DNA from: Pseudoscleropodium purum
Lineage: Eukaryota > Streptophyta > Bryopsida > Hypnales > Brachytheciaceae
Assembly (NCBI GenBank): GCA_963969395.1
Contig: OZ017798.1
Location: 23,738,173-23,802,172, forward strand
Direction of reading: 5' to 3'
DNA: 64,000 nucleotides
In this document: one piece after another, positions 51,285-64,000 of the stretch
Layout: every line of letters begins with the position of its first letter
Numbering within the stretch: the stretch's first letter is position 1
Made by a program: the position numbers and the translations under genes
The notes under the pieces: model-generated
The model's input: only the letters and a program-made list of their open reading frames with translations
Told to the model about the DNA's origin: nothing
The model's database searches: none

Positions 51285-52620
51285 CTGCGGAACACACGGA
51301 ACACTGTCAAAGACTAGTCCGCAAACAGGTGATTAAGGAAAAGTCACCGGATGAGGAGCTGCATTCTTAATATCTCAGAACAACAATGTCCTAATCCCAG
51401 ACAGCTTTCCATCCTTAAAGCCCCCTTTTATAAAAGAGGTCAAAGTTACATGAGCCTAACTTTGTGTCCGGCCTTTTCGTTTCAGTTCCATGAAAAGCCC
51501 TGCACACCTCACTCTACTCAAACTGAATATTGAGCAAAACAAACTACTACTCGATGTTTCCATAGACTCCACAAAGAGAGCGGCAGCCATTGGAAACAGC
51601 ACCTACTCTTGCGAAGCTGCATTCAAAGTTCAATCACGACCTAATCGTGTATCAGCTCTCCACTTACTCGAATTGAAACTCTAAATGGCAGCAGGGTAAC
51701 AATCCTGGTACTAGGTCATTCTAAATTTATCTCCTGCAATGTGACAAAATTCATTGTCCCAAAACCTCTCGAAATACCCTGCAGCCTCGTTACACATGAA
51801 TTGTTGAAACCCTTGTGCTACGCAGCAGCAGCAGCTAATGGTCACCACAGACACTCCATCTACTAGTTTCCAATTGAGTCGTAAATATATAACCAATTAA
51901 CACGCTGAGTTAGAAAACAACTAGAAGCTTCTCTCAGTCCAGCGTTTGAAGGTCAATCTTCTCGCCGACCCAAGAAAAAAAAAATCTAGTACCCTAAACA
52001 GTGGGGGGACGATGTCTGCTTCATACGGAGATGAGGAGTACCTGGAGATAGTTGAAATCCATGTGATTCGAGCGCACTGTTAAACCGGTCATGTATGATC
52101 CCTCCAGTACTAAAGTCAGTTGTAGGCCTCTTGCATTAACAATTATTTTCCACGCGATGTCCTCGTGCAAATTTTGAGGATGCCGGCAAAAAACGTATAA
52201 GCTTTATTCGCTACTTGGTATTGGGGCACAGTTCTAATTCTGAGATTGTATTTACAGATACATGCTCTATTTTTCCGGGAAACCTAACCTGTCAAATCTC
52301 TTCCACCTAGGAGAATTGCCGCGATAACCAACCCGGCACATGCTCAACACGCTTCCAAGGTACTGCCATGATGACAGAGCTTCAACCACATTGAGCGAAG
52401 AATCCCATCGAACGCATTGTCATCAATGTTGACCATCGCCTCATCATACTCGAAATTGAGTCCCCAAAACGCAATCTCCCATAGGAATCCTCACTCACCA
52501 AATTAATATGCATAAGGCATATATCTTTGTAATCCAAGGTTTTCTTCGTCAGCTAAAAACAATTAAAGCGATGATAAGCTGCATTTCTTCGTGCTCTCAT
52601 CATGGTACTCGAAAGATTAC

Positions 52621-52623
52621 CAT
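52621..52623 (-). CDS. PP4R3: Proposed start codon exon of PP4R3 (ATG directly followed by a donor)
   Basis: The first confident exon begins RVKVYRL in phase 0, without Met. In related plant proteins this follows a short variable leader. Upstream, an ATG at 52623-52621 is immediately followed by GTAATC, so splicing would give Met-RVKVYRL. Other upstream ATGs run into stops or lack a phase-0 donor. The transcript leader would extend into the GC-rich stretch at about 52650-53100. This is a hypothesis only. Confidence 0.3.
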
Positions 52624-53150
52624 GCCGCCTGTGCTCCAACTCAAAAGCTTCCCAGGAACATATACAACCCCCTACTCTCCATAACCATTCTCCGTTCTCC
52701 CAAAGAGACCCAGGCAGAATCGTTTCCCCTTCTCCCCTAGAAGCTCCCAGCTTCAAAATTCACAACCAATTCCACCACATACCACCGTAATTCCACACGG
52801 CTAACCACATTTTCACTTCCCGGCCCAAACGCACGCACGAGCTACGCAAGTCCCTTCCCCAAGACAAAACCCTAGTCCGGCAAACCTAACACTCCCTCCC
52901 TCCAAACTCTACGCACGCTTCGCCACGGCTACGGCCACGGCTACTGATACTCCGTGGTCCCTGCGGCCGGGCTTGTGATCAACCCCCCGCAGCACCAGCA
53001 CCAGCACAGAAGAAGTTCGTAACCCTAGAAGTCGGAAGAAATGATGATTCCAGACGAAAAAAGAACCAAATCGGAGCGCGCAAAGCACACGAGGGAGGGG
53101 CGCAGGACGCGGAAGCGACCGGGCTCGAGGCGCGAGTGAGAGCGGAATAT
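52624..53150 (-). promoter_or_regulatory. Likely 5' UTR and promoter of PP4R3
   Basis: This GC-richer stretch lies immediately upstream of the gene. It has AAACCCTAG-type telo-box motifs at 52867-52875 and near 53020-53027 as written on the + strand, common in leaders of plant housekeeping genes. No clear TATA box was found. The open frames on both strands (for example 53136-53429, +) are probably incidental to this composition. Confidence 0.45.
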
Positions 53151-53439
53151 GAGACAGCGAGGATGGGGAACCAAGGAAAGGGCGACGTCGTCGTCGTCGG
53201 TCCGCAATGGGTGCGATGGCTATGGCTATGGCGACAAAAGCTCGGGAGACCCGCTCAGAGTCTTCAATCAGGCGCCTATGGCCGTGGCCACAGCCCCTCG
53301 TCTACGCCCCCGCCTGTCAGGCAGCCTCCCATTCCTCCTCGTCTAGTTCCCTATTTGGAGAGGAAATTCATTCTCCATGTGTATTTTGTACGGCATTTAG
53401 GGTCCTTAAAGTGCCCATTTATGAGTTGATTCGCAACTT

Positions 53440-54954
53440 TGGAGAGTTTGACTTTTTTAAATATTTTTTAAGTACAGTAATAAGAGTTCTTTGAAAGATA
53501 ACTTAAATGGAATTGGCATCTAGTGGAAGTCATTTCATGTTTTTGAACCTTCATAAAGTAATTATAAATTATAAAGTTGAAATCAAATAAGGTTTTAAGG
53601 AAGTATAAACCTCTTGATATGTTCTCTATTGGTACATTGACAAAATGCAATTGGTACCTTGAAGAGAGCAATATGTTCCTCTAAATTACAGAACATTTTT
53701 AGAGCCAAGATGTTTAATGAACCTCCTACTTTAGTGTAAAGGTTGTCCCTATTTTGTGATTCTATAAGGGTTTTCTTTCCAAGAGCATATCATAATGGCT
53801 AAAGGCCTAGGTAGAAGTAGAATTTTGTATCCAAAGGTCAAAGTCATCAAAAAATCATTTTGAAATTGGATACCAAATTTTTTTTTTTAATTTAGAAAAA
53901 AAATTATATGGACAAAAAAATATTGCGAAATTTTGGCAAAATATTCCTAATTTTTGACAAATTAAAGAATTATTCAACAAAGAATGTAGAATTTGTCCAA
54001 AGGATACAATATACACATCAAAAATATTATATCCCAAAGAAGAAAGTTTAGGTTGCATGTTCACAAGACATTTCATACAATTTTGGGAATATAGCTACAA
54101 TGATGACCAATAATATTGATATGTAGTTAAAACTAAATAAAAGGTAATAAATTGGATGAAAGTTGGTCATGAATTTTTTTAAGTGTATAATTTGTAATTT
54201 GTTTTTTTACCTACTTAACCTTTAAATGCTTAGAGATTCCAATTTAAATACAATATAGTAATTCTTGTATATTTGACATAAAAGGTTCATAAATTGAAGT
54301 ATACAATAGTAACATAAGTGTGTCTTCATATAGAGTTGCATTCAATAGTGGTACATAAGACTCCCAATATAGAGTCACTACTATACCTCTTACATGTTTG
54401 TGAAATTGTAAATTGGTCATTTATTTTACTTATATAGTACTGCACTTAATAATGATAAAGTTTAGATCATAATATAATTTCCAAATGAAAGTTGTTAAGT
54501 GTTGGATTTCAATGTAATGGCATATCATATTTTAGAAAATTTGTCATATTTAGGAGACGAATACAACTCCCTAAATGCAATTTCTGAAAGTCCTTTTAAG
54601 CTTAAAATTATTCAATGTTTAAAATTTCATATTATAGTTTATAAATGTGTATGATAAAATACTCGAATGTTTAGTTATTCTCACCTTGTCATTTATATCT
54701 CTTCAAATCATTGTCATTGTGTCATAAATGGAAATCAAATGTTGAACATTCATTTAGACTTTGATTAGGACAAAAGTGATTTTGTCATTAAAAGATTACA
54801 TAAATACAATTATGAACTTTGAGACTTATATTATAGAAAGGCAAAATTGATATTAACATTGTATTAATTATTAACAATTAATACCTTAAAATAGGTTGTC
54901 TGTTTTGTTTGTTATGTAGAAATTTCTTTGATTATGCATCCTTCGATCACGTTC
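53440..54954. other. AT-rich spacer, no gene seen
   Basis: Composition drops abruptly to AT-rich at about 53400. Only short Phe/Ile/Lys-rich frames are present. Confidence 0.5.
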
Positions 54955-54958
54955 TTAA

Positions 54959-55834
54959 CTCCTAAAGGATCAAGGTGCGTTTTATGGCAATATAATTTTT
55001 TTTGGCAAGTGCATGTAAGTGGAGATTTCTATATTTTTGGCCCAAATTTTAATAGAAGGTGTGGACGAGGAATATCTTTCATGTGAACTAAATTTTAGGA
55101 CATTTGGAAATATGAGTCAAAACTTATGGCCTAGTGTGTAGTTTATTTCTCAATCAGACAGTTTGGACAGATCTGAAAAAATCACTTTTTTCATAAACAA
55201 AAATTTGAATTACTTTTTTAGATTTATATATATATATATAAAGCTTTGAATCATTCCATTTTGATCAATGAGTCAAAAGTTATGAGGTGTTTTAGTTTGC
55301 AGATATCATGGATTCACTACTCCAATATAAACTTTGAAATTCTTTGTTAAACTTAATTTTCAATATTTTTGAAAAAAAATAAAAATATTAGGTGAAGATT
55401 GTTTATTACAATGTTACAATCATTGAGATTGGTATTTTTCAATTCCATAGCTAAATTATTAACAATTTAGTATTTTGAATCATTCTCTACTTCTTTCTAC
55501 TTACTATTTTTTTCCTATATGTTGTACAATTCCAAATGATCTAAAATTTTTCAAGCATGTAGCCAACTTACCTTGAAGAATGAATTCTAAGAGTTGCAAC
55601 CACTTTAAGCATTTTTTCATACAAATGTAACCCTATATCAATTTAAACCCTAATATCTTGCAATCTACATAGTGGAAATTTCTAAAACATTTTCCACATC
55701 TTTTGAATTTATCATACTTCAAGATCCTATGATTGAATGTGTCCAAAATTTTTTAATTTTTTTTTAATACTTGTCCTAAAAATGGCATTTTGGGAGCATT
55801 TTTGATGAAAACATAGTTAATGAACTTTAGGGGG
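54959..55834 (+). mobile_element. TTAA-flanked element, family A
   Basis: The element is 876 bp, bounded by TTAA at 54955-54958 and 55835-55838. The left end is CTCCTAAAGGATC; the right end reversed is CCCCCTAAAGTTC. It is collinear with 38646-39552 over most of its length, with a different stretch after the first 60 bp that is shared with 3333-3700. It is non-coding. Confidence 0.6.
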
Positions 55835-55838
55835 TTAA

Positions 55839-58535
55839 TATCACATGAAAGCTCTTGGCAAGGAGGGGTGCACAAGCTTTGTTTCGTGGTGTTTAGGCAT
55901 AAGGTGTGAAAGTTATTGAATTTCAAAGTTTTTATGAATTTAAAAAAATAAAAAAATAACTTTTTCTTTCTTTTGACCATAGCAACAGCACAAGACACAT
56001 TAGTTATTATTAATACTGACCCTAAGGTAGAGAAAGATGACATTGGTATGGCTTAAAATTTAAGACTTGTAACTAAGAAGAATGGCATTTTGTGTTTGTA
56101 AATTCAAATAGGCATATAGTTGAAGGCATTGGATTAATAAAAGTAAGAAACTTGAAGACTAGTGGCCTAAAACATTTTTTTATCCCTTAAAGTTCTTTGT
56201 CTCAAAAATTTTAAAAAAAACTCTTGAAATTGTAAAAAAATAACACCTTGAAGATAAAGGATTTAAAATAAATTTTATGCATTTTGAAAAACTTTTAACT
56301 ATAGGATCTCATTTTTTTATTTGTGCTACAATGACATATAAAAAATTTAGGGCTTCAAAGTGCTACATGAATGAGATCGTTACATGCAAAAATATCATTT
56401 TTTCCCACTTCACTAAAAGTCCCAAAAATAGTCCCAAAATGTTTTGGATATAAATGAGCTTTAGGGTTTTAACATACCTTCAACGAGAACTTTAGACTAG
56501 ATGTATAGTATAGTTGAAAACTTTGGTATTTATAACATGCTACATTATATTATTTATTACAACTAGGGAGGTTTTGAATTCTCTACAAATATAGAGACTT
56601 CGCAAATAACAAGATTGACTTCCATCATCTTATTGTACACTTGGTAAATGAACATGTAGATGAAAATTTTTAGGAGAAATTCAAAAAGGGTATTCTTGAG
56701 ATTGATAAAAACAATGGGAGCTAGAAATAAATTATTATATTGTACAATGTATAAAATTAGGTTCCCTTGATTACAACCTTTGAAATATAAGTTGAATGAA
56801 ATATTAGTTGAATTTTTTTCTATGATCCAATGGAAGAAATTCATGATACTTCAATTTATAGGAGTTTCATCTCCATGCTAGGGCTTATTAAATTTTCTCT
56901 TCAATTGTAAAACATAGTTGCACTAGTTTTACTAGTATTTTTTTGTCATTCACAATTTTTTTGACTTCCTTTTTTCAAAAATTTTATGGCCCTAATCTTT
57001 GGATAATGTTGTTGCAACTTGCAAGATTGTTCAAGAACATTAGGTAAAAATGACTTTTTAGTGTCAATTGCATCTACTCTTTGAGCTTTGCTTAAACTTT
57101 TAAATAGTCACCTAAACAATCAGAACCATGACAAGTTTACAAGATCAAATGATGAAAGTTGAAGAATTTAAATTGATAAATGAATTTATTAAAAATTTTA
57201 AGTACATGACAAATTATCAATTTTTTCTAAAAAAATTTTAAGTTTGAATTTTTTATTATAAATTTATTTTTAAAATTTTAAAATTTTAAATTATTGTAAT
57301 TCTATAAAAATCTACAAGATTAACATTTTGAGTTTAAAGGAACTAGGACTTTATTATAGAAGAGTACAAAACATATCATTTAAGAAAAGTAAATGGCTTT
57401 GGAAGTGATGTTTGACATAGTATGCAGTTGAATGCTTATGTCATATCACTTGCATGTGCCTATGTTCAAATCCAATAAACAAGTCAAATTTAAGAATATC
57501 ACAACTAAACAATAATGGATTTATTAATACTAGATACAATCATATTCTCTATATATGCAATGCTTAATTGTCACCTTTTCAAAAGTGGGCCCTAACTAGA
57601 GTGTCGATACCTTTTCTTGTTATTTAATAAACCACTTTCTAATAGAAAAAGTAAGGAAGAATAGTGGTGCTAAGTTCTATCTATGAATAAGCCTTGCATA
57701 TTGGGTGACACACTCCATTTGTGTCTTGTGAGGAAGTGTGGCCCCCAAAATGCCATGTTTTCATCAATCAAAGACACATTGTATTGAACAAAGGGGCTTC
57801 AACCCAAACAATAACATATTTCAAGAGAGTGGTTATCACAGTCTTGTAGAGTTGAACTTAATGGGCTTTACTTGAGTAAATTGTGTAGAAAAACATAATT
57901 ATTCAACAAAAATGTGGTAAAAGAACACATTTACAATGTAGTCAATTTCTGGTGATTCAATACCTAGGAAGTATTTTGTGGATGGAAGAAGGTTATACCA
58001 CTTGTTTTGTCTACTACTCATGAGTCTTTATAGACTTTAGAGGTCCAAGGCACTAACACTTGTTGATAAAACATAGGATATGAACTTTGGAAGATCCCCA
58101 TTGCTACAAAGTAGCAATAAGATGATTGCAAAAAAATGATGAGAAAATATTTTTTTTTGCAATTTGAACTTTGATGATATGATCAAAGTCTATTATTTTC
58201 TAATTATAGAATTTACACAAAAACTTGGTTTTCACTTTAATGAATTAGACTTTAATATATGCATATATTGTGATTTTTTTTAAATCTTATTTTTTATTTT
58301 ATTTTCAAGTAGTGGTTTTAGATCAACACTCATTTAGCCGAATATATGGTGCTATATATTTTTGTGTTGACAAATATAAGGTGCATTCGATGTGAAGAAA
58401 CAAATAAACAATAATTAGTTATGGAATTTTGGAGCTAGGACAAATTCAACCATGAAATGAAGCCATGATTTGGCTATAGAAATTTGAGGCCCAACAACTA
58501 AAGCCATGAAACATAGACATGATATGGGTATACAA
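55839..58535. other. AT-rich spacer, no gene seen
   Basis: Short low-complexity frames only (56563-56844 on - is the longest, hydrophobic by composition). No RNA gene or complete element is recognised. Confidence 0.5.
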
Positions 58536-58539
58536 TAAA

Positions 58540-59436
58540 CCCTTCAATGCCTAAACTGCATTTTTTTGGCAAGATAGAAATTTTGGATAGCTCACTAAAA
58601 ATGGAGTTTTTATGTTTTTTCACACAACATTTGCCCAAAGAGTAGCTTATAAGGCCCGAAAATTTTCATAATTTTTGACAATATGGATAAAAGTTATTGT
58701 ATAATATGTAATTTTCAATGCTCAACAGGCAATCCAAAAATTTCTTAAGAATTTTTTTAAAATTAAAAATTAAAAGGAATTTTCTAAATTTATATATATA
58801 CATATAAAGCTTTGAATTACTCCATTTTGATTATTGAGATGAAAGTTATGAGGAATTTTAGTTTGTGGGTGATTATGGATTTTCTACTCTAAAATAAACT
58901 TTGAAGTCTTTTATTTAACTTAATTTTCTTCATTTTTTGAAAATAAAATAAAATAATATGATGTAAATTGTTTATTACAACATTAAAACCATTTGGATTG
59001 GCATTTTTCAATTCTTTAACTAAATTGTTAACAATTTTATATTTTAAATCATTTTCTACTTCTTTCTATTTATGATTTTTTTTCCTATGTATTGTACAAT
59101 TTCAAATGATCTAAAAATTTCCAAGCTTATAGCCAACTTGCCTTAAAGAATGAATCCAAGGAATCACTACCATTTTGGACATTTTTCCATGCAAATGTGA
59201 CCTTGTGTAGTGCAAGTGCCCAAAAAAGGATTATTGTCACTTCCAACTTTAATATCTTGCAATCTACACGGTAGAAATTTTTGGAATTTTTTCCACATCC
59301 TTTCAAACTAGATTAGTACAAGTTCCTACAGTTTCATGTGTCCAAAAATGTTAAATGTGTCCAAATTTGACACTTGCACTAAAAATTGCAGTTTTGGAGT
59401 GTTTTTGGTGAAAACACAGTCCAAAACATTTAGGGA
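58540..59436 (+). mobile_element. TTAA element, family A, degraded left end
   Basis: The left terminus reads ATAAA then CCCTTCAATGCC. The right end reversed is TCCCTAAATG after TTAA at 59437-59440. The length is about 897 bp. It is collinear with 38646-39552 ('actgcatttttttggca' near the left, 'gtttttggtgaaaaca' near the right). Confidence 0.55.
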
Positions 59437-59919
59437 TTAATAGATTCATGATGTCACATAAGTGAAACCTTGCATTGAAGTCACATTAGCGCAAGCCACA
59501 ATTATTGCTTCACATAATTTGAGTGTTCATTCATCCACAATTGCATTATTAAAATATAAAAAATTATAAAAAAATATATTATACGTTTTAAAGGTAAAGA
59601 GTTTTTCTTACGCATAAATTTATTTATAATTTTTTTTTGTATTCAAATTAATTTGTGTGTTCCTTTGCCTACAATTTCATGTTTTTTTTAGTTATTTTGA
59701 TAAATAAATAAATTTGACCTTTTGGAGTTGGAAGGGCTTCATTCTTCTCTATGTTATTAGTGATGCCCAATTAAAGGTTTAAATTTATAGTTGAAAATGT
59801 TATGGTGTGAAAATTACCATGTAATGTTACAAACATTCAACAATTTGGTGTGAAAATTAAACATATTCAACCTAGAATCTATTTTAGAACGAAATACCCC
59901 CACTTCCTTGGTCCCTAAA

Positions 59920-60650
59920 GTCTTTAATACATTGTTTTGGCAAAAAAACATTCAAAATTGCCATTTCTAATACAAATAGCCAAATTTCTAAACATCAAAT
60001 TTTTGCATATCCAACCTTAAGAGCTTCCATTTAACTTATGTGAATATTCATGGAAGAAAATGTGGAAAGTTTAACCTAGTGAATTATAAGATAGTTGCAT
60101 TTAAATTTATAAGAAACCAAATTATTTGCACCTTCCTACATTAGATGATAAGACTTGGAATCCTCCTAATTTATAATGCTATGTTGCAAATTTTGAATTA
60201 AAAAAATTTATGTTGAAAAATTGAGTTGAGGATTAAAGGAAAAAAATTCCAAAAGAAAAATTTGATTTCCATTTTGACCAAAAATGTTAAATAGAAGCAG
60301 ATACCAAATTGAAGAAAAAACTAAATCAATAATAGTTTAAGATGGACTAAAATCATACTAATTCCAATTTTAAGATTATTTTAACAAACAAAATAAACCT
60401 TATGCAATTTTTTTAATTGAATTTTAAAATGGATTTAATACATTATTTTCTTCTACAATATGCTCTAATTGCATGCAAAACAAGATGCTCTTGAACTTTC
60501 ACAATATTAATCTTAACAAATCAATATTTGTGTATATATATAAGAAATAAAATTTAAAAATTTCCATTTCCATTTTTTAAGCATTGCCCAAATTCAACTA
60601 TTTTGAGCTTCATGTGGCATAACTTTTGTTTTAGGGCATTGATTCAAATA
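59920..60650 (-). mobile_element. Family D repeat, reverse copy
   Basis: It begins TCCCTAAAGTC without a preserved TTAA and shares its interior with 9320-10014 ('caaaattgccatttcta' near the start). The far end is not delimited. It is non-coding. Confidence 0.4.
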
Positions 60651-62715
60651 AAATTATATTCCTAAAAAGCTAAGGTGTTGTTCTATTTTTTTTTTAAGTT
60701 TCAAAAGTCATATTGAAATTTGTGATCATAAGAATTGAACAAACATTCACTTGCCTCCCAAGAGGACACTTGGAAATTTAGGGGTTATAGAATTAATCAA
60801 AATAGGATGAATCAAAGGTTTTTGGACAAACATCAATTTTTACAAATTAATACATTTTTTGGAGTAAATTTTATTAAAATGCTTACATTGAGAGGGAAAT
60901 TAAAAGAATGTTATTATAACTCTTGCAATATTTTCCTTTTGAATGTTTTGTTTAGAATTGTGAAAAAACTATTGCATGTGATGCAAAATTTGTTGAAAAG
61001 GAAAAACTTAACCTTCAATGATGATCACTTCTAGTGGAATCAACTTTATCCATTGGCACATGCAATTAGCTCACTTCTATGACCATTGTGGCTTTTCCTT
61101 TGTGCTTTGTTTTTGCAACATGAAGGTGACCTATTTCGATACTCATTGTTTACGAGTTCTCACATCCATTTGAGAGTCAAGTTTCCACCACTAAAGTCTC
61201 CCAAGCCAAAGATGGGCTACCAAAAACCTTCAATCTTCAATGGATGTCAATTGTAGTATAAAAAACAATAGAGCCTTAATAAATTTATAAGTTGAAGTCT
61301 ATCAAATTTATTTTAAAATTTTGAATGGATTAAAAAAGATATAGTGTTTCTATTATATGTATTCAATTATGTGTATGTATAGTTTTTGATTGCCTTTAAA
61401 TTTCAAACCTTATAAAATTAATTTTATACAAATCTTCTAAACTTTTAAACTTTAGTTATTTATGACTGAAGGATATTATTAAATTTTATTAAATCTTAAA
61501 TTTATTAAAAATTCATTTAACTAAACTGAAATCATCTTAACTACTAAATATTTATTTTTTCCAAACTAAAAATTTGAATAAAAATAAATTTGGTAAAAAA
61601 GTCAACAATAACCTATTGCCAACACCACCCAATGCAAATGTATTCAAATAAATGAAACAAACTCTCCAAATCAAGTATTGAAGTCATTCCTAGGACAGAA
61701 AATGGCCACAATATCATTTTAGGACCAAAATTGCATTAAAATTTTGGAAGCAAATTTTATCCTCAACAAAAAAGCACTATGAAACAAATGAGCATCATGC
61801 AATAATTGAATTATATTTTAACAAATAATTTTACTTTGTATAATTACATGATCGTTAATAAGAAAATATTTACTTGCCTAAATACTTAATCCATGTGCCC
61901 CTTAGTACTAAAGTGACCACAATGGAGTTCTTCATTGTTTTGAAATATTGTAAATTTTTAAATTGTTGTAACTCCAAAATTTGTTAACTACTGAAAAATA
62001 GCAAGCTAATCGAAATTAACTGGTACGTGTTAATTTGTAGAAGAAGGCTCTAAATTCCATTGGAAAATTTATTGTGGTATTTAAGAAGAAAATTTGGAAT
62101 GTGGTAGTTAGTAACAATTGGCATCTTGATGATCAGTAGTTGCTAGTTAGATATCTTGAGTCAAATGCAGTAATTGTATCTATAGGAAGAATTAAATCTC
62201 ATTTGATTGCAGTAATAAAATATTTGAAGTCTTCATCAACTAAAAAAATAATAGAAATTGAGTTGCCATCAAGCTCCAAAAAAGTGATTTGAAGCCTTCA
62301 ATAACAAGTTATGGACAAAACTTAGAGGGAGATATTAGACATCTTTTTGTGTTCCTTTTTTAAACTTGATCACTCAAATTTTCTTGTTTGATTTAGTTTT
62401 GAAAATCTTGAATTACCTATTATTAAGTGAGGTCTAAACTTATGCTTCAAATTCAATTATTGCATTTTGCATTTTAACTATGAGCTCAAATAAAATTCTA
62501 GTTTATACATACTCCACATAGATTATTGTACTTCCAACCACCCTACAACCCACTTGTAAATAGCATTTGTTTTTTCCCCGCATTTCAAATATTGATCAAC
62601 TTATGAAGTTATGCAATATATATCCATATTGTAGAGCAATGTTATAAGTTTTTTTATTCTATATTGTTATTAAATTTGTATGGTTGATGTAATTCTATAC
62701 ATAATATCTTTGTAC
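60650..62715. other. AT-rich spacer, no recognised gene
   Basis: The frame 60735-61034 (+, 99 residues) has a somewhat protein-like start but Lys/Asn/Leu composition expected from AT-rich DNA and no known domain. Nothing else is seen. Confidence 0.4.
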
Positions 62716-63175
62716 TCTTTATCCATTATATAGAGCATCTTAAAGTGATATAGGGTATAAAATCTTTTGTCTTTTATTTGCTAATTGAAAAATGTTAAAG
62801 TAATCTAGGACATAGAATTCACAGCCATTATCCATTGACTAGTGCATCCAAACTTAATGTGGGTTATTGAGTCTTTGCAATTATTATATAGTAACTAGCA
62901 CATCTTAAAGTGATATAGGGAATAAAATCTTTGGTTTTTATCCACTCACTAGTATATGTTGAACTGGTCTAGGATAAAGATTTGTAGAATTTATCCAATG
63001 ACCAATGCACCTAAAAATGATGTAAAGTATAAAATATGTAGTCTTAGTCCATTGACTAGTACATCTTGAAATAATTTATGATATAGAATCTATAGTTTTT
63101 GTCCATTGGCTAGTACATCTTGAAGTGGTATGGGGTACAAATGAGGGGCACTTAGTTTGCACTCAATAGTACATC
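62716..63175. repeat. Minisatellite, ~55-bp period
   Basis: About eight diverged units follow TCCATTGACTAGTACATC, TTGAAGTGATATAGGGTA, TAGAATCTTTAG. Unit starts are visible near 62721, 62831, 62938, 62993, 63048 and 63101, with spacings of 53 to 56 bp or twice that. It is non-coding. Confidence 0.85.
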
Positions 63176-63274
63176 TTTGTCTCCACAAGCCTGAATTTGA
63201 TTAGATTTGTAGATAAGTTCTACATTACAATGTTAACATGTTTTTTGCATTAACAAAAAATTGTTATCCTAAAG

Positions 63275-64000
63275 TCCCATTGTCCCTAAGAGGGATAAAA
63301 TGGATTTGGGCAAGCCTCTATAGTCTCAATATTCATTATGATTTTCTAAAACTTTTTGTAAAGATACAAAAACACATTAGTTTTAGAAGAATATCATTTT
63401 TATTTCAACTGGTGTTTAAGAATAGAAGTTGTGGCACAATAAGATAAAATTTAAGTTTTGTGGGTAGAAAAAATCCCATGAAAGCTAAAAATTAAAAAAA
63501 AATTCTCATAGATTATACTTTTGTTTACGTAGAAAGATTTGATTCATTCCATTTGGATTTGTTATGTGAATGCTATGGACAATCTTGTTTCTTGGGCAAT
63601 CAAAGCATCTTCTTGAAAAAATAACTTGTAGGATTAATTTTGAATTCAATTTTTACAATTTAAAAAGAAAATCACAAAGTTAAAATCTCTTGCTAGAACA
63701 ATTTGACCGTTGAGATTAGCGTGTTTCAATTCTATTGTACAACTATTAGCTATTTAGTTTTCCCTTCAATCTTTAACCTACTTCTACTTAACAATTTTTT
63801 AAAGAATAAAAATCAAATGTTTTTTTTGTTTTTTTTAAATGCCTAGACTCTCAACTCAATTCTTGAATATAGAAAATTCAAAATTCAAAATCCATAGTGC
63901 AAAACTTTTCAAATAAAAAGATTCAAAACCCAAAAGTCTACTCAAGTAAGGTGCAAAAAAAATTGTTTTCTTCACTTTGAATGCAAATATTTGTCTTGCA
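63275..64000 (+). mobile_element. Family D repeat, forward copy, cut by the window edge
   Basis: The interior (blocks around 63540-63720, 'gattcattccatttgg', 'gacaatcttgttt') is the reverse complement of 9320-10014. The left boundary lies near 63265-63300 and the right end is outside the window. Confidence 0.4.

Noticed and set aside
53136..53494. Three overlapping + strand frames at 53.1-53.5 kb
   Set aside because: They lie in the GC-rich promoter/leader region of the opposite-strand PP4R3 gene, share no recognisable domain, and no splice structure supports them.

Overview
The window is nuclear DNA of a streptophyte plant. I favour a seed-free land plant (bryophyte, fern or lycophyte) or a relative, but the sequence does not fix the species. 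The evidence is many GT-AG introns and two diagnostic gene families: MYB-CC (PHR1-like) transcription factors and a full-length PP4R3/SMEK phosphatase-4 subunit. It also shows strongly AT-rich repeat-filled spacers around small GC-richer gene islands. Exon models were built by hand from reading frame, splice sites, phase continuity and family conservation. In all three models every internal phase closes.

Layout. From 1 to 13 kb: AT-rich spacer with short transposon-like elements bounded by TTAA plus CCC..GGG ends, two large foldbacks, a compound microsatellite, and a 1.8-kb G/T-rich tract with a recurring CYAAKTYGG-like motif. From 13.1 to 15.2 kb: a shortened MYB-CC gene on the + strand with TATA-box modules. 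From 15.4 to 15.8 kb: a tandem duplication carrying a hairpin. From 17.7 to 21.5 kb: AT-rich DNA with one element and one foldback. From 22.4 to 26.15 kb: the longer MYB-CC paralogue on the - strand, so the two genes converge. From 27.9 to 36.8 kb: two copies of a block made of a ~49-bp minisatellite plus a ~0.85-kb tail, with a TTAA element and a 119-bp direct repeat between them. At 38.1 to 39.55 kb: two elements share one TTAA. From 41.1 to about 53 kb: the PP4R3/SMEK gene on the - strand (23 confident coding exons plus a proposed start exon). From 53.4 to 64 kb: gene-free AT-rich DNA with more elements and a 55-bp minisatellite.

Function. The MYB-CC proteins belong to the family that reads phosphate status and binds P1BS sites. 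Both copies here differ from the known inositol-pyrophosphate-sensing residues of PHR1. PP4R3 targets protein phosphatase 4 to substrates. I see no operon-like or pathway link between the MYB-CC pair and PP4R3.

The strongest candidate for something undescribed is the set of TTAA-flanked, CCC-ended small elements, in several internally different families. Their ends look like non-autonomous piggyBac-type transposons. The second is the diverged MYB-CC pair, in which one copy has lost an intron donor and reads intron-derived sequence as protein.
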